From JAQTRU01 sp041645555 (GTDB lineage Bacteria; Patescibacteriota; Patescibacteriia; Patescibacteriales; JAQTRU01): a stretch of DNA of 64,000 nt. Below the pieces are notes generated by a model that saw only the letters and a list, made by a program, of their open reading frames with translations, made no database searches and was not told the origin of the DNA. A program made the translations under genes and the position numbers. This document shows, in pieces, positions 1 to 8,025 of this stretch (positions within the stretch are counted from its first letter, which is position 1; every line of letters starts with the position of its first letter). Where the stretch lies: positions 1 to 64,000 of the forward strand of contig JBAZPX010000001.1 of the NCBI GenBank assembly GCA_041645555.1, given 5' to 3'.

Positions 1-78
1 AATTTTTATAGTAGAGCATATGTTTAATTTAAATAATAAGTGGGTATTTTTATGATAAGCTTTATATAGTTTTTTGTC

Positions 79-104
79 AAAAAAAGAGGGCCAGAAGCCT
101 CTTT
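79..104 (-). terminator. Rho-independent terminator after the NUDIX operon
   Basis: Read on the minus strand, a 7-bp stem (AAAGAGG at 83-89 against CCTCTTT at 98-104) is followed by a run of Us. It lies about 50 bases past the stop of the minus-strand NUDIX gene and fits as the end of that three-gene unit. Confidence 0.75.
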
Positions 105-152
105 GCAATGACATTAACCCCCCCCCCTAATAAAGGCCTAGCCCAAGGGGGA

Positions 153-548
153 TTATTTAACAAACCCGAAATGTTTCAAGGCCGGCAGAATATTCGGACC
201 AAGGTCTTTAGGCAAATTATTAATATCCAGCCAATCCCATTTGTTTATGTCCTTGCCCGGTTTTATTTCGCCGCTTCTTTCCGCCAAAAAATGGACGAGA
301 ATAATATCAATTATTTCTCCATCTTTTTCTTTGCGGGTGAAAGTGATGAACGGCTCTTGATTCAGAATTTCAATCTCAATTCCCATTTCCTCTTTTACTT
401 CTCTTTTGGCGTTATCAATTAAGTTAATTTCATAACTTTCAACCCGGCCGCCACAGAATTTCCAAAAGGGAGTGTCCCCGTGCTTGTTTAAGAGGATTTT
501 ATTATTTTCAACGATAACCGGTCCGGAGGCGATTATTATTTTTGGCAT
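153..548 (-). CDS. NUDIX hydrolase
   Basis: 131-residue protein with a complete NUDIX box near residues 33-55: G, five residues, E, seven residues, then REVKEEMGI, which supplies the metal-binding glutamates. The family hydrolyses nucleoside diphosphates linked to another group, commonly damaged nucleotides, NDP-sugars or dinucleoside polyphosphates; the substrate cannot be told from sequence. Size is normal for a single-domain cytosolic member. It is the last gene of a minus-strand run behind the S66 peptidase (12-bp gap), so co-transcription is likely. Starts at ATG with no clear Shine-Dalgarno. Confidence 0.9.
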   Translation of the reverse strand: MPKIIIASGPVIVENNKILLNKHGDTPFWKFCGGRVESYEINLIDNAKREVKEEMGIEIEILNQEPFITFTRKEKDGEIIDIILVHFLAERSGEIKPGKDINKWDWLDINNLPKDLGPNILPALKHFGFVK

Positions 549-560
549 ATGGTTGGTATT

Positions 561-1547
561 TTAATGTTTAAGAATAGTTAATTCAACTTTGTCATCAACT
601 TTCAACTTCGCAGTTCCGCCAATTGGGAAAGTGATAAGGGGATTTGTATGTCCGAAATTAACATTTGCAATTATCGGAATATTTTTTAATTCTTCTTTTG
701 TTTCAATTATATATTTTAATTTTTCAAGATTCATATCCGTATTTTTTTGAAATCTTCCAATAATAATTCCTCTAATTTTATTGAAATTTGGCTGGTGAAC
801 CAATGATTGTAAATTTCTATCAAATTCAACTCCGAAATTATTTCCCGCCATGTCATCATCTTCAATAAAAAGAATTGAGTTTGAAATATCGGGCATAAAT
901 TCAGTCCCTTGCAGTAAATTAAAGGTGCAAAGATTTCCTCCAAAAATTATTCCTTCTGCTTCTCCTTGGTTGAGAATTATAAATCCTTCATTTTTTTCTA
1001 TTTTTCTATTGTCCTGATCCTTATACCAAGCATCGTCAGACCAGGTTTTTGAAGGTTCAATAATAAATTCATTTTCATCCATTAAACATCTTTTAAAGTA
1101 TTCTAAATTATACTCAAATTCTTTTTTCATTGCCCAGGTAGAAAAATGAAGACCTGAATAAGTAATCAAATTTGTTTTCGCGGTAATGGCGTTTGCTAAA
1201 GCGGTAATATCCGAATAACCGCATAAAATTTTCGGGTTATTTTTAATTAAATCATAATTCAAATATTTCAAAAGCTGGTTTGAGTTAAAACCGCCGATCA
1301 CGGTAAAAACCGCTTTTACATTTTCGTCTCCGAAGGCTTCATGAATATCCTCAACCCTTGATTTTATTGAAGATGATATAAGGATATCCGATTCCTTGCA
1401 ATTTTTAGAAAATGTTATTTTAAATCCTTGCTTTTCAAAATTTTCTTTTGCCAGTTTAATATTTTTTTCAGAGCACAAAGATAAACTCCTGGAGGGAGCA
1501 ATAACTCTAATTTCATCTCCTGATTTTAGTTTTTGCGGGGTTATCAT
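561..1547 (-). CDS. S66 family peptidase (LD-carboxypeptidase / MccF-like)
   Basis: 328-residue serine peptidase of the S66 family. The N-terminal half has the family start (LKSGDEIRVIAPSRS) and the nucleophile elbow GYSDITAL with Ser112; the C-terminal half has the FIEDDD, IIIGRF and FGHTNPLITFPIG motifs that supply the Glu and His of the Ser-Glu-His triad. Known members either trim tetrapeptides in murein recycling or cleave microcin C-type aminoacyl nucleotides (MccF). Without a signal peptide the protein should be cytosolic. The features look closer to the MccF-like branch, but that is an impression. It sits between a small membrane protein (18 bp upstream) and the NUDIX gene (12 bp downstream). 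Confidence 0.88.
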   Translation of the reverse strand: MITPQKLKSGDEIRVIAPSRSLSLCSEKNIKLAKENFEKQGFKITFSKNCKESDILISSSIKSRVEDIHEAFGDENVKAVFTVIGGFNSNQLLKYLNYDLIKNNPKILCGYSDITALANAITAKTNLITYSGLHFSTWAMKKEFEYNLEYFKRCLMDENEFIIEPSKTWSDDAWYKDQDNRKIEKNEGFIILNQGEAEGIIFGGNLCTFNLLQGTEFMPDISNSILFIEDDDMAGNNFGVEFDRNLQSLVHQPNFNKIRGIIIGRFQKNTDMNLEKLKYIIETKEELKNIPIIANVNFGHTNPLITFPIGGTAKLKVDDKVELTILKH

Positions 1548-1565
1548 AGTAAGTTAAGTTAGGAG

Positions 1566-2027
1566 TTAAAGTTGGGTGATTTTTTCCGCTTCCACTTCGC
1601 CCACGCATTCTCCGGAAACGGTGTTGGAATAGGCGCAGGTCAGGCCGACTAGATTTCCTTGTATCCGCACGTCTTCACCCATGTTGTAGTTATATAGTCC
1701 GTTGCCGTCAACATAAAATTGCTTGTATTTTGCGTTTTGATCATACGTTTTTACGCCAATGTCCTCGCCGCCGGCAAAAGTGGCTATAACTTTTCCGCTC
1801 CAAATAACCGGATAAGATTTCTGAAATTTTCTTTCGCAGCCGCAATCTATTGCCACGCTGTTTTTATTTTCTTCACCGGATTGGATTTTTAAAACGTTAG
1901 TTAGGGCGTAATCCGGATAAGCCGGTCGATAGGCCCGGAAAATAAAATAAAATGACAAGGCAAAATAAATCAGCATTGTGCTGTAAAAAAATATCGGGTG
2001 CAGGGTTTTTGATAATAATAGTTTCAT
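1566..2027 (-). CDS. Small membrane-anchored protein of unknown function
   Basis: 153 residues. One N-terminal hydrophobic segment (about residues 11-31) is followed by an extracytoplasmic domain with a CGC pair near residue 62 and two further cysteines near the C-terminus, which could form disulfides. I do not recognise the family. The wording of the C-terminal part (short beta strands, VRIQGNLVGLTCAY) suggests a small beta domain. First gene of the minus-strand run with the S66 peptidase and NUDIX genes; a bidirectional terminator lies upstream. Confidence 0.7.
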   Translation of the reverse strand: MKLLLSKTLHPIFFYSTMLIYFALSFYFIFRAYRPAYPDYALTNVLKIQSGEENKNSVAIDCGCERKFQKSYPVIWSGKVIATFAGGEDIGVKTYDQNAKYKQFYVDGNGLYNYNMGEDVRIQGNLVGLTCAYSNTVSGECVGEVEAEKITQL

Positions 2028-2177
2028 ATAATTTTGTTAAATATTGGAAGTGATTATTATTTTTGGTGTTAGTGAATTATTTAGGGATTTCACCTAGCTG
2101 GTTATTATGCGAATTTGCCTATTTTTATATTGATTATCTCTAATCAATTTAGCAAAATATGAGTGTTTTGTCAAAAG

Positions 2178-2216
2178 AAAAAGCGCCCACATCTTTACAG
2201 ACGGGGCGTTTTTTCT
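2178..2216. terminator. Bidirectional terminator hairpin
   Basis: An 11-bp stem (AAAAAGCGCCC against GGGCGTTTTTT, one G-U pair) has A-runs on one side and T-runs on the other. On the minus strand it follows the elp3 stop codon by about 45 bases and should end that transcript. Confidence 0.75.
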
Positions 2217-2259
2217 TTCACCTCCTGGAAATGTTTTTGTTAATTCGCCGAGATATAAA

Positions 2260-3909
2260 TTATAAAGTTTTTATCATATAAGTATTTTCCAATTTGTAGC
2301 CTAATTTTTTATAATATTCCCGAGCTCCTATTCCTGATATTACCGCAATTTTTTTAGAGCCGTAATTCTTAGCGATTTTTTCCGCTTCCAGCATTAATTT
2401 TTTACCCAAACCGGCATGCTGAATCTTTTTTGCGTTTCCCACTGGGACTAATTCACCGTAAACGTGCAGTTCGCGGATGATGGCGGAATTTTGCAGAGAC
2501 GCGATTAATCGCGTCTCTGCGGTGTTTGGCAACCGTAATCGGCAGAAACCATATAACACGGAAGACGCATGATGTTGAGACGCGATTAATCGCGTCTCCA
2601 CGCTAATAAAATATTCTGTTCCTCCGGAAGCCCTATATTTTTTAATTATTAATTTTGGATTCTTTATTGTGAACGGCCGGTCTCCTACTTCCCGGCAGCG
2701 GATGCAGTTGCATTTTACGCCCTTGTCTTTCATAATCTGGCGCAGATTGGTAATGGTATTACCGGCGATAATTGATTCTTTGGGAATGTCCCGAATTAAC
2801 CTAATAATGCGGACATAAGGCGGAACAATTTTTTTACATTTGGTAATTAGATTTTGTAATTCCCTGTCTGTGTATGGTTTATATTTTCCGGTCCTCCACC
2901 ATTTATATAATAAACTGCCGCGAGTAACGACCGTGGGGTAAAATTTAATCTGGTCCGGCTGAAAACGCTCGTCAGAAAAAAGCTGGCTAAACATTTTAAA
3001 ATCTTTGGCCGGGGTGGAACCGGGCAGGCCAGGCATAATATGGTAAGTGACTTTAAAGCCGAAATTTTTAAGAAGTTTTGTCGCTTTGGCAACTTCGGCT
3101 ACGCCATGGCCTCGTTTGTTTAGTTCTAAAATTTTATTATCAATCGCCTGCACGCCCAACTCTACCCTAGTACCGCCCAATTTCCGCATCTGCCATAATT
3201 CCTTTTCATTGATATAATCCGGCCGAGTTTCTAAAGTGATGCCAATAAGGCGATATTTAGCTTTTTCGTTCTTATTTTGCTCTTTCGTCAATTCCTTTTT
3301 TAATTTTTCAATTTTGGCTTTTGGATCATACTTTTGACTTTTGACTTCCCGCCTGCCAAAGCCTGGCGCTGGCGGGCAGGTTGACTTTTGACTAAAATTG
3401 TTTGCGGCAGCAAAACAATTTTTCACGTACCAGTATTTATATTTTTCCGGTAAAACCGACCAGGTTCCGCCAATAACAATCAATTCAATTTTAGTTGGTT
3501 CATGCCCGTTAGCTTCCAAAGCTTGTAAACGCATCTGCACTTGCAGATAAGGATTATAGTCGCAACGAATCGCCCGCATTACGGCTGGCTCGTTGGAAAG
3601 GTAGCTTTGGGGCACTCCCTTTTCGCTCGGGCAATAAGCGCACTTGCCCGGGCAGGGAAAGGGTTTGGTTAAAACCGCCACTGGCGCAATCCCCGACATT
3701 GTCCTTACGGTTCTTTTGCGCAGTATTTTTTCTAAAGCCGGCTTGGGCTTTAATTTACCCTGTCTAATGAGATTTCGGTATTCTTTTAAAATATCGGAAT
3801 TAAGCAGAATGCCAATTCTAAATTTCTTCGCCGCTTTTCTTTTAGCCGCGGTTAATTCGTCCCTTGATTCTATATTTAATTTTAGCAATTCCTTTATAGC
3901 CTTTTGCAT
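2260..3909 (-). CDS. elp3: Elp3-like radical SAM tRNA-uridine modification enzyme
   Basis: 549 residues with the Elp3 architecture: a radical SAM domain holding the 4Fe-4S cysteines C86, C90 and C93 (CPGKCAYC), then a GNAT acetyltransferase domain from about residue 430 (RELHVYGELVPVG, then QHAGLGKKLM for acetyl-CoA binding). Elp3 makes the cm5 group on wobble U34 of tRNA from acetyl-CoA; stand-alone Elp3 is known in archaea and some bacteria. Two odd points: a repeat-coded insert around residues 172-193 and two palindromic repeats translated inside the GNAT domain (separate entries). Both fall in loops, and flanking motifs are intact. Monocistronic, ended by the terminator at 2178. Confidence 0.92.
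   Translation of the reverse strand: MQKAIKELLKLNIESRDELTAAKRKAAKKFRIGILLNSDILKEYRNLIRQGKLKPKPALEKILRKRTVRTMSGIAPVAVLTKPFPCPGKCAYCPSEKGVPQSYLSNEPAVMRAIRCDYNPYLQVQMRLQALEANGHEPTKIELIVIGGTWSVLPEKYKYWYVKNCFAAANNFSQKSTCPPAPGFGRREVKSQKYDPKAKIEKLKKELTKEQNKNEKAKYRLIGITLETRPDYINEKELWQMRKLGGTRVELGVQAIDNKILELNKRGHGVAEVAKATKLLKNFGFKVTYHIMPGLPGSTPAKDFKMFSQLFSDERFQPDQIKFYPTVVTRGSLLYKWWRTGKYKPYTDRELQNLITKCKKIVPPYVRIIRLIRDIPKESIIAGNTITNLRQIMKDKGVKCNCIRCREVGDRPFTIKNPKLIIKKYRASGGTEYFISVETRLIASQHHASSVLYGFCRLRLPNTAETRLIASLQNSAIIRELHVYGELVPVGNAKKIQHAGLGKKLMLEAEKIAKNYGSKKIAVISGIGAREYYKKLGYKLENTYMIKTL
2493..2520. repeat. 28-bp perfect palindrome inside elp3 (copy 1)
   Basis: The half-site GCAGAGACGCGATT is followed directly by its exact reverse complement. 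It is read in frame in elp3 as part of the peptide AETRLIASLQ, just before the conserved RELHVYG motif of the GNAT domain. Same core as the copy at 2577. Confidence 0.9.
2577..2598. repeat. 22-bp perfect palindrome inside elp3 (copy 2)
   Basis: The half-site GAGACGCGATT is followed by its exact reverse complement. It is read in elp3 as VETRLIAS, the same peptide core as copy 1. The two copies lie about 60 bases apart and flank the GFCRLRLPN strand of the acetyltransferase domain. Confidence 0.9.
3331..3394. repeat. AGTCAAAAGTC repeat cluster with GC-rich hairpin, inside elp3
   Basis: Copies of CTTTTGACT flank a GC-rich inverted repeat (CCCGCCTGCC...GGCGGGCAGG). The block is translated in frame as roughly SQKS-TCPPAPGFGRREVKSQK between the radical SAM strands of elp3. 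Similar AGTCAAAAGTC blocks occur in the UvrD fusion gene at 41300 and 41810. Confidence 0.8.
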
Positions 3910-4000
3910 ACTGGTTTGATATAATATTAATATCTATATACTTAACCATAATTTTGTCACAAAGACAAGATTAATGATTATTTTTTGTTTTCAGACGAGT

Positions 4001-4029
4001 TTGACAAAAAATCCTAAAGTTTATAGTAT
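4001..4029 (+). promoter_or_regulatory. Sigma-70-type promoter of the B12 riboswitch operon
   Basis: TTGACA at 4001-4006 and TATAGT at 4024-4029 with a 17-bp spacer. Transcription would start near 4036, just before the cobalamin aptamer. Confidence 0.8.
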
Positions 4030-4040
4030 TATTATAATAA

Positions 4041-4200
4041 TTGTTTAAGGGGAAATACCGGTGAAAATCCGGAGCTGTGCCGCAACTGTAATTCCTAAAT
4101 TTTTTAGGAAGAGCCAGAATACCGCAAAATTTTATTATTAACACTAATCTTCGAGCAAAGAATGGTGGGTTAATTTGTGATTAAAGCGAATTAACCTCTG
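4041..4200 (+). promoter_or_regulatory. Cobalamin (B12) riboswitch
   Basis: The conserved core blocks of the cobalamin aptamer are visible in order: GGGGAAATACCGGTGAAAATCC (from 4050, quoted with overlap of the P3 region), GCTGTGCCGCAACTGTAA (4074-4091) and the B12-box equivalent AGCCAGAATACC (4112-4123). The 5' arm before GGGGAA is short. After the aptamer, GGTTAATT and AATTAACC (about 4168-4196) can pair, and a terminator overlaps the end of the leader. This layout suggests transcription attenuation when cobalamin is abundant. It controls the two transcobalamin-like genes that follow. Confidence 0.9.
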
Positions 4201-4223
4201 TTCCACTTGAAGTGGAATTTTTT
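4201..4223 (+). terminator. Riboswitch expression-platform terminator
   Basis: The hairpin TTCCAC-TTGAA-GTGGAA is followed by TTTTTT, directly ahead of the ATG at 4227. It is the likely off-state terminator of the cobalamin riboswitch. A GTG inside the hairpin (4212) is in frame with the gene but is not a credible start. Confidence 0.75.
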
Positions 4224-4226
4224 ATT

Positions 4227-6230
4227 ATGAAAACAATTTTTTTGATTGGGTTGGTGGTCTTAACCTTAATATTTTTGCCAAACTTTGTTTTAGCCGGAAT
4301 TCCGGAAGCCGTAACTTATATTTCCAGCCAAACTCAAGACGCCTGGATTACTCAGGCGCTAATCTCGGCCGGAGAAACTGACGTATTAGTCAGCCATTTA
4401 AGTAGTGTCCCGGAAGGAGGTTTTAACCCGGCAAATGATTATGCCAAAACTATTTTAGCTTTAGCCGCAGCCGGAGAAAATCCAACAACTTTTGGCAATC
4501 TTGATTATGTGGCTAAATTAAAAAGTTATTATGGCGGCAGCCAAATGGGAGACGCTTCTTTAGTGAATGATGATATTTGGTCAGTTTTGGCGTTAGCTTC
4601 TATTTATCAGGTTGATTCAAAAGAAGCAGTCGCCGCTAAGGAGTTTTTACTGAAAAATCAAAACGGCAACGGCGGCTGGGGATACAATGTCGGCGAGGAC
4701 AGCGACAGTAACGATACAGCGGCAGCGATAATGGCGCTGATAGAAGCTGGCATAGGTAAAGAGGAATTAGTCATAACTAACGCCGTATCTTATCTGCGGA
4801 CACTACAAAACGATGACGGCGGATTTATGAATAATCCAGCGTGGGGGACTGACAGCGACTCCGGCTCTGATGCCTGGGTGATTTCCGCTTTATATAAAGC
4901 CGGGGAGGTCCCAGCTAGCTGGACTAAAGGAGAAAATACTCCTATTACCCATTTGCAATCTTTGCAGGACGATTCGGATGGGGGATTCTGGTGGATAGCG
5001 GGCGTCTCTGAATGGAACAATAAATCAATGACGCCTTACGCGGTTATTGCGCTATCCGGCAAAAGTTTTCCGGTTGGCTATTACCACATTCCGCCGCCAA
5101 CGAAGCTAACCGTAGATAAAAGTACTTTAAGTTCCGGTGAAAGTATTACTATCACGGTTGAATATTTTAACGGTCAATCTTGGTTAGGATTAGAAGGGGC
5201 GACTGTTAAAGGCGGTGATCAAGATTATATAACTGATAGTTCCGGACAAGTGGTGGCAATTTTGCCAAGCGGCAATTATACTTTATCCGCTGAAAAAGAC
5301 GGATTTGTTTCTAGCGGCGAGGTAGAAATAGCAGTCTCGGCTCCGGTTTCAACTGGCGGTGGAGGTTTTTTTTCTCCCACTTCTTGCGCTAGCGTAGAAT
5401 ATGACCAGTGGCAAAACACTTGTGTTGATAACTGGCAGTACCGCAATGTTTTGTCATTAACACCGGCTAATTGCGTCTTAACGGCGGAACAGGAAAATGG
5501 AAGAAAAAGAATCTGTATTGGAGATCAAAAAAAGAATAATAATGTTTCTGAAGATGCTTCTTTGAAAGATAAGGAAATTAAAAATGAAAATGAAGTCGAA
5601 GAAGTTTTAGGCGTAAAAGTTGCCAATCCCGATACTTCCCAGCCGGTTGAAAATATTATTAATACCGGCCTGATTAATTTTAGCAAGGTAGAATTAATAA
5701 TAGCGGATATCGGAGCGAAGCGGGATTTAATTAAGGAAAAGGAAGGAATAAATAAATATACTGGGCCATTGACAGAAAATGTAAAAGGATTAAGCGGCGG
5801 ACAGGTTAATGCCATTACTAATTTTGTCGTTTATGGGACTAAAAATATCCAAAAATTAGGCGCGGGCGAGCGAGCGGGTGTTTTGAATTCATACAAAGCA
5901 ACCTTTGGCAAATTGCCAGACACGCCGGTCGAATGGGAGGACGTTATTAGAATTAGTGACGGAATATTGCCTGGTAAAAATAATCCCGCGGTTGAGGATA
6001 AAGCCAAGATAGAATTTAAAAAAGTTTTTCAAAGAGAAGCGGACATAAAAAATTCCAGCGATAAAAACGCAATAGATACGATGGCCTATGGTTTACGCCC
6101 CGAGAAGCGTAATTTAACTTCAGAGCGTGCCGGCATCCGCATTTTCGTGGAAGTTTTCAATTATTTACCAGCCTCTGCCCAGGATTGGGATATTGTCCGC
6201 GCCCTTGCCTATTCGGGCGCCATAAAATAG
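4227..6230 (+). CDS. Secreted alpha/alpha-toroid protein, transcobalamin-like N-terminal domain
   Basis: About 667 residues from ATG 4227, chosen because the signal peptide MKTIFLIGLV...FVLA then sits at the N-terminus. Residues ~25-280 are prenyltransferase/squalene-cyclase-type helical repeats (GGWGYN, DDGGFMNNP, SDSGSDAWVISALYKAG), the fold also used by the N-terminal barrel of transcobalamin and intrinsic factor. Next come a beta-sandwich/PEGA-like segment (~285-370), a short four-Cys segment, a Lys/Glu-rich linker and two related C-terminal modules with ERAG...F..LP...W. Under a cobalamin riboswitch and 2 bp before a DUF4430 lipoprotein, it is best read as half of an extracellular B12-capture system. 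The ligand is inferred from regulation and fold, not proven. Confidence 0.8.
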   Translation: MKTIFLIGLVVLTLIFLPNFVLAGIPEAVTYISSQTQDAWITQALISAGETDVLVSHLSSVPEGGFNPANDYAKTILALAAAGENPTTFGNLDYVAKLKSYYGGSQMGDASLVNDDIWSVLALASIYQVDSKEAVAAKEFLLKNQNGNGGWGYNVGEDSDSNDTAAAIMALIEAGIGKEELVITNAVSYLRTLQNDDGGFMNNPAWGTDSDSGSDAWVISALYKAGEVPASWTKGENTPITHLQSLQDDSDGGFWWIAGVSEWNNKSMTPYAVIALSGKSFPVGYYHIPPPTKLTVDKSTLSSGESITITVEYFNGQSWLGLEGATVKGGDQDYITDSSGQVVAILPSGNYTLSAEKDGFVSSGEVEIAVSAPVSTGGGGFFSPTSCASVEYDQWQNTCVDNWQYRNVLSLTPANCVLTAEQENGRKRICIGDQKKNNNVSEDASLKDKEIKNENEVEEVLGVKVANPDTSQPVENIINTGLINFSKVELIIADIGAKRDLIKEKEGINKYTGPLTENVKGLSGGQVNAITNFVVYGTKNIQKLGAGERAGVLNSYKATFGKLPDTPVEWEDVIRISDGILPGKNNPAVEDKAKIEFKKVFQREADIKNSSDKNAIDTMAYGLRPEKRNLTSERAGIRIFVEVFNYLPASAQDWDIVRALAYSGAIK

Positions 6231-6232
6231 AT

Positions 6233-6715
6233 ATGAAAAAATTTATTATAATATTATTAATTTTGGCCTCCGGTTTGCTTAGCAGTTGCTCCCGAGGTGA
6301 TTTTCCGCGACAATCAGAAGATTTAAATATAAGTAATCCAGCTGAATTAGGGCCGGTTTCTGGTTATAAAGAGGAAGAGATACCAGCGGTAAAAGAATCG
6401 CCTAAGATAGAAAAAGTTTTTTTATCCATTGATTTTATCTCCGAAGAGACAAAAAAATTAGAGATAGAATTTAGAGAGGGAATGACCGTTTCTGACCTTC
6501 TGCAAGAGGGAACCGGGCAGGCAGAGATTTTTTTACAGACGAAAATGTATAGCCTGGGCGTTTTTATTGAGAGGATTGGGGATAAAAAAAATGGGTTAGA
6601 CAATAAATATTGGGTATATTATGTGAATGGCAAATTTGCCCCGGTGGCCGCGGATAAATTTAAATTAAAAGCCGGTGATAAAGTCGAATGGAAATTTGAG
6701 AAATCACCTCTTTAA
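6233..6715 (+). CDS. DUF4430 (transcobalamin C-terminal-like) lipoprotein
   Basis: 160 residues from ATG 6233; an upstream in-frame start would run 48 bases into the previous gene and hide the lipobox. The N-terminus MKKFIIILLILASGLLSSC is a lipoprotein signal with Cys19. The mature C-terminal half matches DUF4430: G-MTVSDLLQ, then YSLGVFIERI, NKYWVYYVNG and KAGDKVEWKFE. DUF4430 is the small beta domain that caps cobalamin in transcobalamin and intrinsic factor. It follows the alpha/alpha-toroid gene by 2 bp under the same B12 riboswitch, so the two probably act as partners, with this one tethered to the membrane. Confidence 0.85.
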   Translation: MKKFIIILLILASGLLSSCSRGDFPRQSEDLNISNPAELGPVSGYKEEEIPAVKESPKIEKVFLSIDFISEETKKLEIEFREGMTVSDLLQEGTGQAEIFLQTKMYSLGVFIERIGDKKNGLDNKYWVYYVNGKFAPVAADKFKLKAGDKVEWKFEKSPL

Positions 6716-6778
6716 AAAGCTTATAAATTTTGTTTTTTTATGTTATTATAATAATATAATTAACTTAACCATAATTTT

Positions 6779-7948
6779 ATGGCAAAAACAAAATTAGCGA
6801 TTATTTTTTCCTTTATCTTGCTTTTAGCTTTGCCCATAAGCGCCAAGGCCTTTGCGGTAAAAACCGGGGATTCAGTTTATATTGCCGAGGGTGAAGTTAT
6901 TGAAGGAAGTTTGTATGCCGCGGCGGCTAATATTACGGTTGACGGGACGGTTACCGGCGATGTTATTTGTGCCGGCCAAACCATTAACATCAAAGGAAAG
7001 GTGGATGGCGACGTTATTTGTGGCGGTCAATCAGTTAATATCAGCGGCCAGATAGACGGTAATGTCAGGGTGGCGGGCAATTCCGTTAACTTAGGAGGAA
7101 AAATTGCCCGCAATATCAATGCCTTTGGCGCTTCCATTATTTTAGATAAAAATGCGGAAGCAGGCTGGGATATGTTTATAGCCGGAGCCACCGCGGAAAT
7201 CAGGGGGAAAGTCGGCGGTGATTTATATGGCACCTGTCAAAAAACCACCATTGCTGGGGAAATCGGCAAGGACGTAAGGATAAGATTGAAAGACAGGATA
7301 CGCGCGGAAAAGAAAGGATTTAGTTATGAAGATAAAAGCGAACTTTTAGCTATTTCCGAGGGGGCTAAAATCGGCGGCAATCTGACTTATACCGGCAGTA
7401 ATGAGGCGGTTATTTCCGATAAAGCCTCGGTTGCCGGCGAAGTCAAGCATAATTTTCCGAAAGTAGAAAAGGCGGGAGAGTTTAGGTTTGTTGGCTGGTT
7501 CTGGGGGAGATTGTATTCTATTTTTGCCGCTTTAGTGGTTGGCTTGGTTTTAATCAGTTTGTGGCGAAAGCAGATTGTAGAACTGACAAACAGAATGCTT
7601 GAAAAAGTAGGTGCTTCTATCGGCTGGGGCGCGGTCGTTATGTTTTTAACTCCGATTATTGCCATCCTTTTGATTTTTACTGTCATTGGTCTGCCTTTAG
7701 CTTTGATTTTATTTGGCGTTTGGATAATTGCTTTATTTATGGCCAAAATTTTAGCCGGGATTATGATTGGCCGGAGCGTTTTAGAAAAATTTTGGGAAAA
7801 GAAAAAAGATTCTTTAATTTGGGCCATGATTGTCGGTATCGTCATCTGCTGGTTTATCTTTTCCGTGCCTTTTGTCGGCTGGATTTTAGCTTTAGTCGCG
7901 CTTTGGTGGGGTCTCGGAGGAATTTGGCTGTATTTTAGAAAAGCTTAG
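6779..7948 (+). CDS. Bactofilin-like/polymer-forming membrane protein
   Basis: 389 residues: signal peptide (to about residue 25), then a left-to-right series of short beta repeats rich in G-x-(V/I)-x-G-D-V (residues ~35-215) typical of polymer-forming cytoskeletal (bactofilin-like) proteins, then about four hydrophobic helices (residues ~245-385). With a signal peptide the beta domain should face outside, unlike true cytosolic bactofilins. It starts 63 bp after the DUF4430 gene in an AT-rich gap holding TATAAT-like hexamers, so it may have its own promoter or be the third gene of the B12 operon. Function unknown; a structural or surface role is plausible. Confidence 0.8.
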   Translation: MAKTKLAIIFSFILLLALPISAKAFAVKTGDSVYIAEGEVIEGSLYAAAANITVDGTVTGDVICAGQTINIKGKVDGDVICGGQSVNISGQIDGNVRVAGNSVNLGGKIARNINAFGASIILDKNAEAGWDMFIAGATAEIRGKVGGDLYGTCQKTTIAGEIGKDVRIRLKDRIRAEKKGFSYEDKSELLAISEGAKIGGNLTYTGSNEAVISDKASVAGEVKHNFPKVEKAGEFRFVGWFWGRLYSIFAALVVGLVLISLWRKQIVELTNRMLEKVGASIGWGAVVMFLTPIIAILLIFTVIGLPLALILFGVWIIALFMAKILAGIMIGRSVLEKFWEKKKDSLIWAMIVGIVICWFIFSVPFVGWILALVALWWGLGGIWLYFRKA

Positions 7949-7963
7949 ACAAAATTTGGATAT

Positions 7964-8006
7964 AAAAAAGCGGATTTCTTTTTCTTCTTAAGAAGTCCGC
8001 TTTGTA
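7964..8006. terminator. Bidirectional terminator between convergent genes
   Basis: AAAGCGGA (7967-7974) pairs with TCCGCTTT (7996-8003), with an inner CTTCTTAAGAAG hairpin. It separates the plus-strand bactofilin-like gene from the convergent minus-strand secreted protein gene. Confidence 0.75.
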
Positions 8007-8025
8007 TTTCTAGTCCCCCTTGGGA

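Noticed and set aside
108..422. 104-codon plus-strand frame at the window start
   Set aside because: It lies opposite the NUDIX gene, whose NUDIX box is complete; it begins in a C-rich repeat and has no domain or ribosome site.
4212..4226. GTG start at 4212 for the alpha/alpha-toroid gene
   Set aside because: It lies within the riboswitch terminator hairpin and would put five extra residues before a normal signal peptide.
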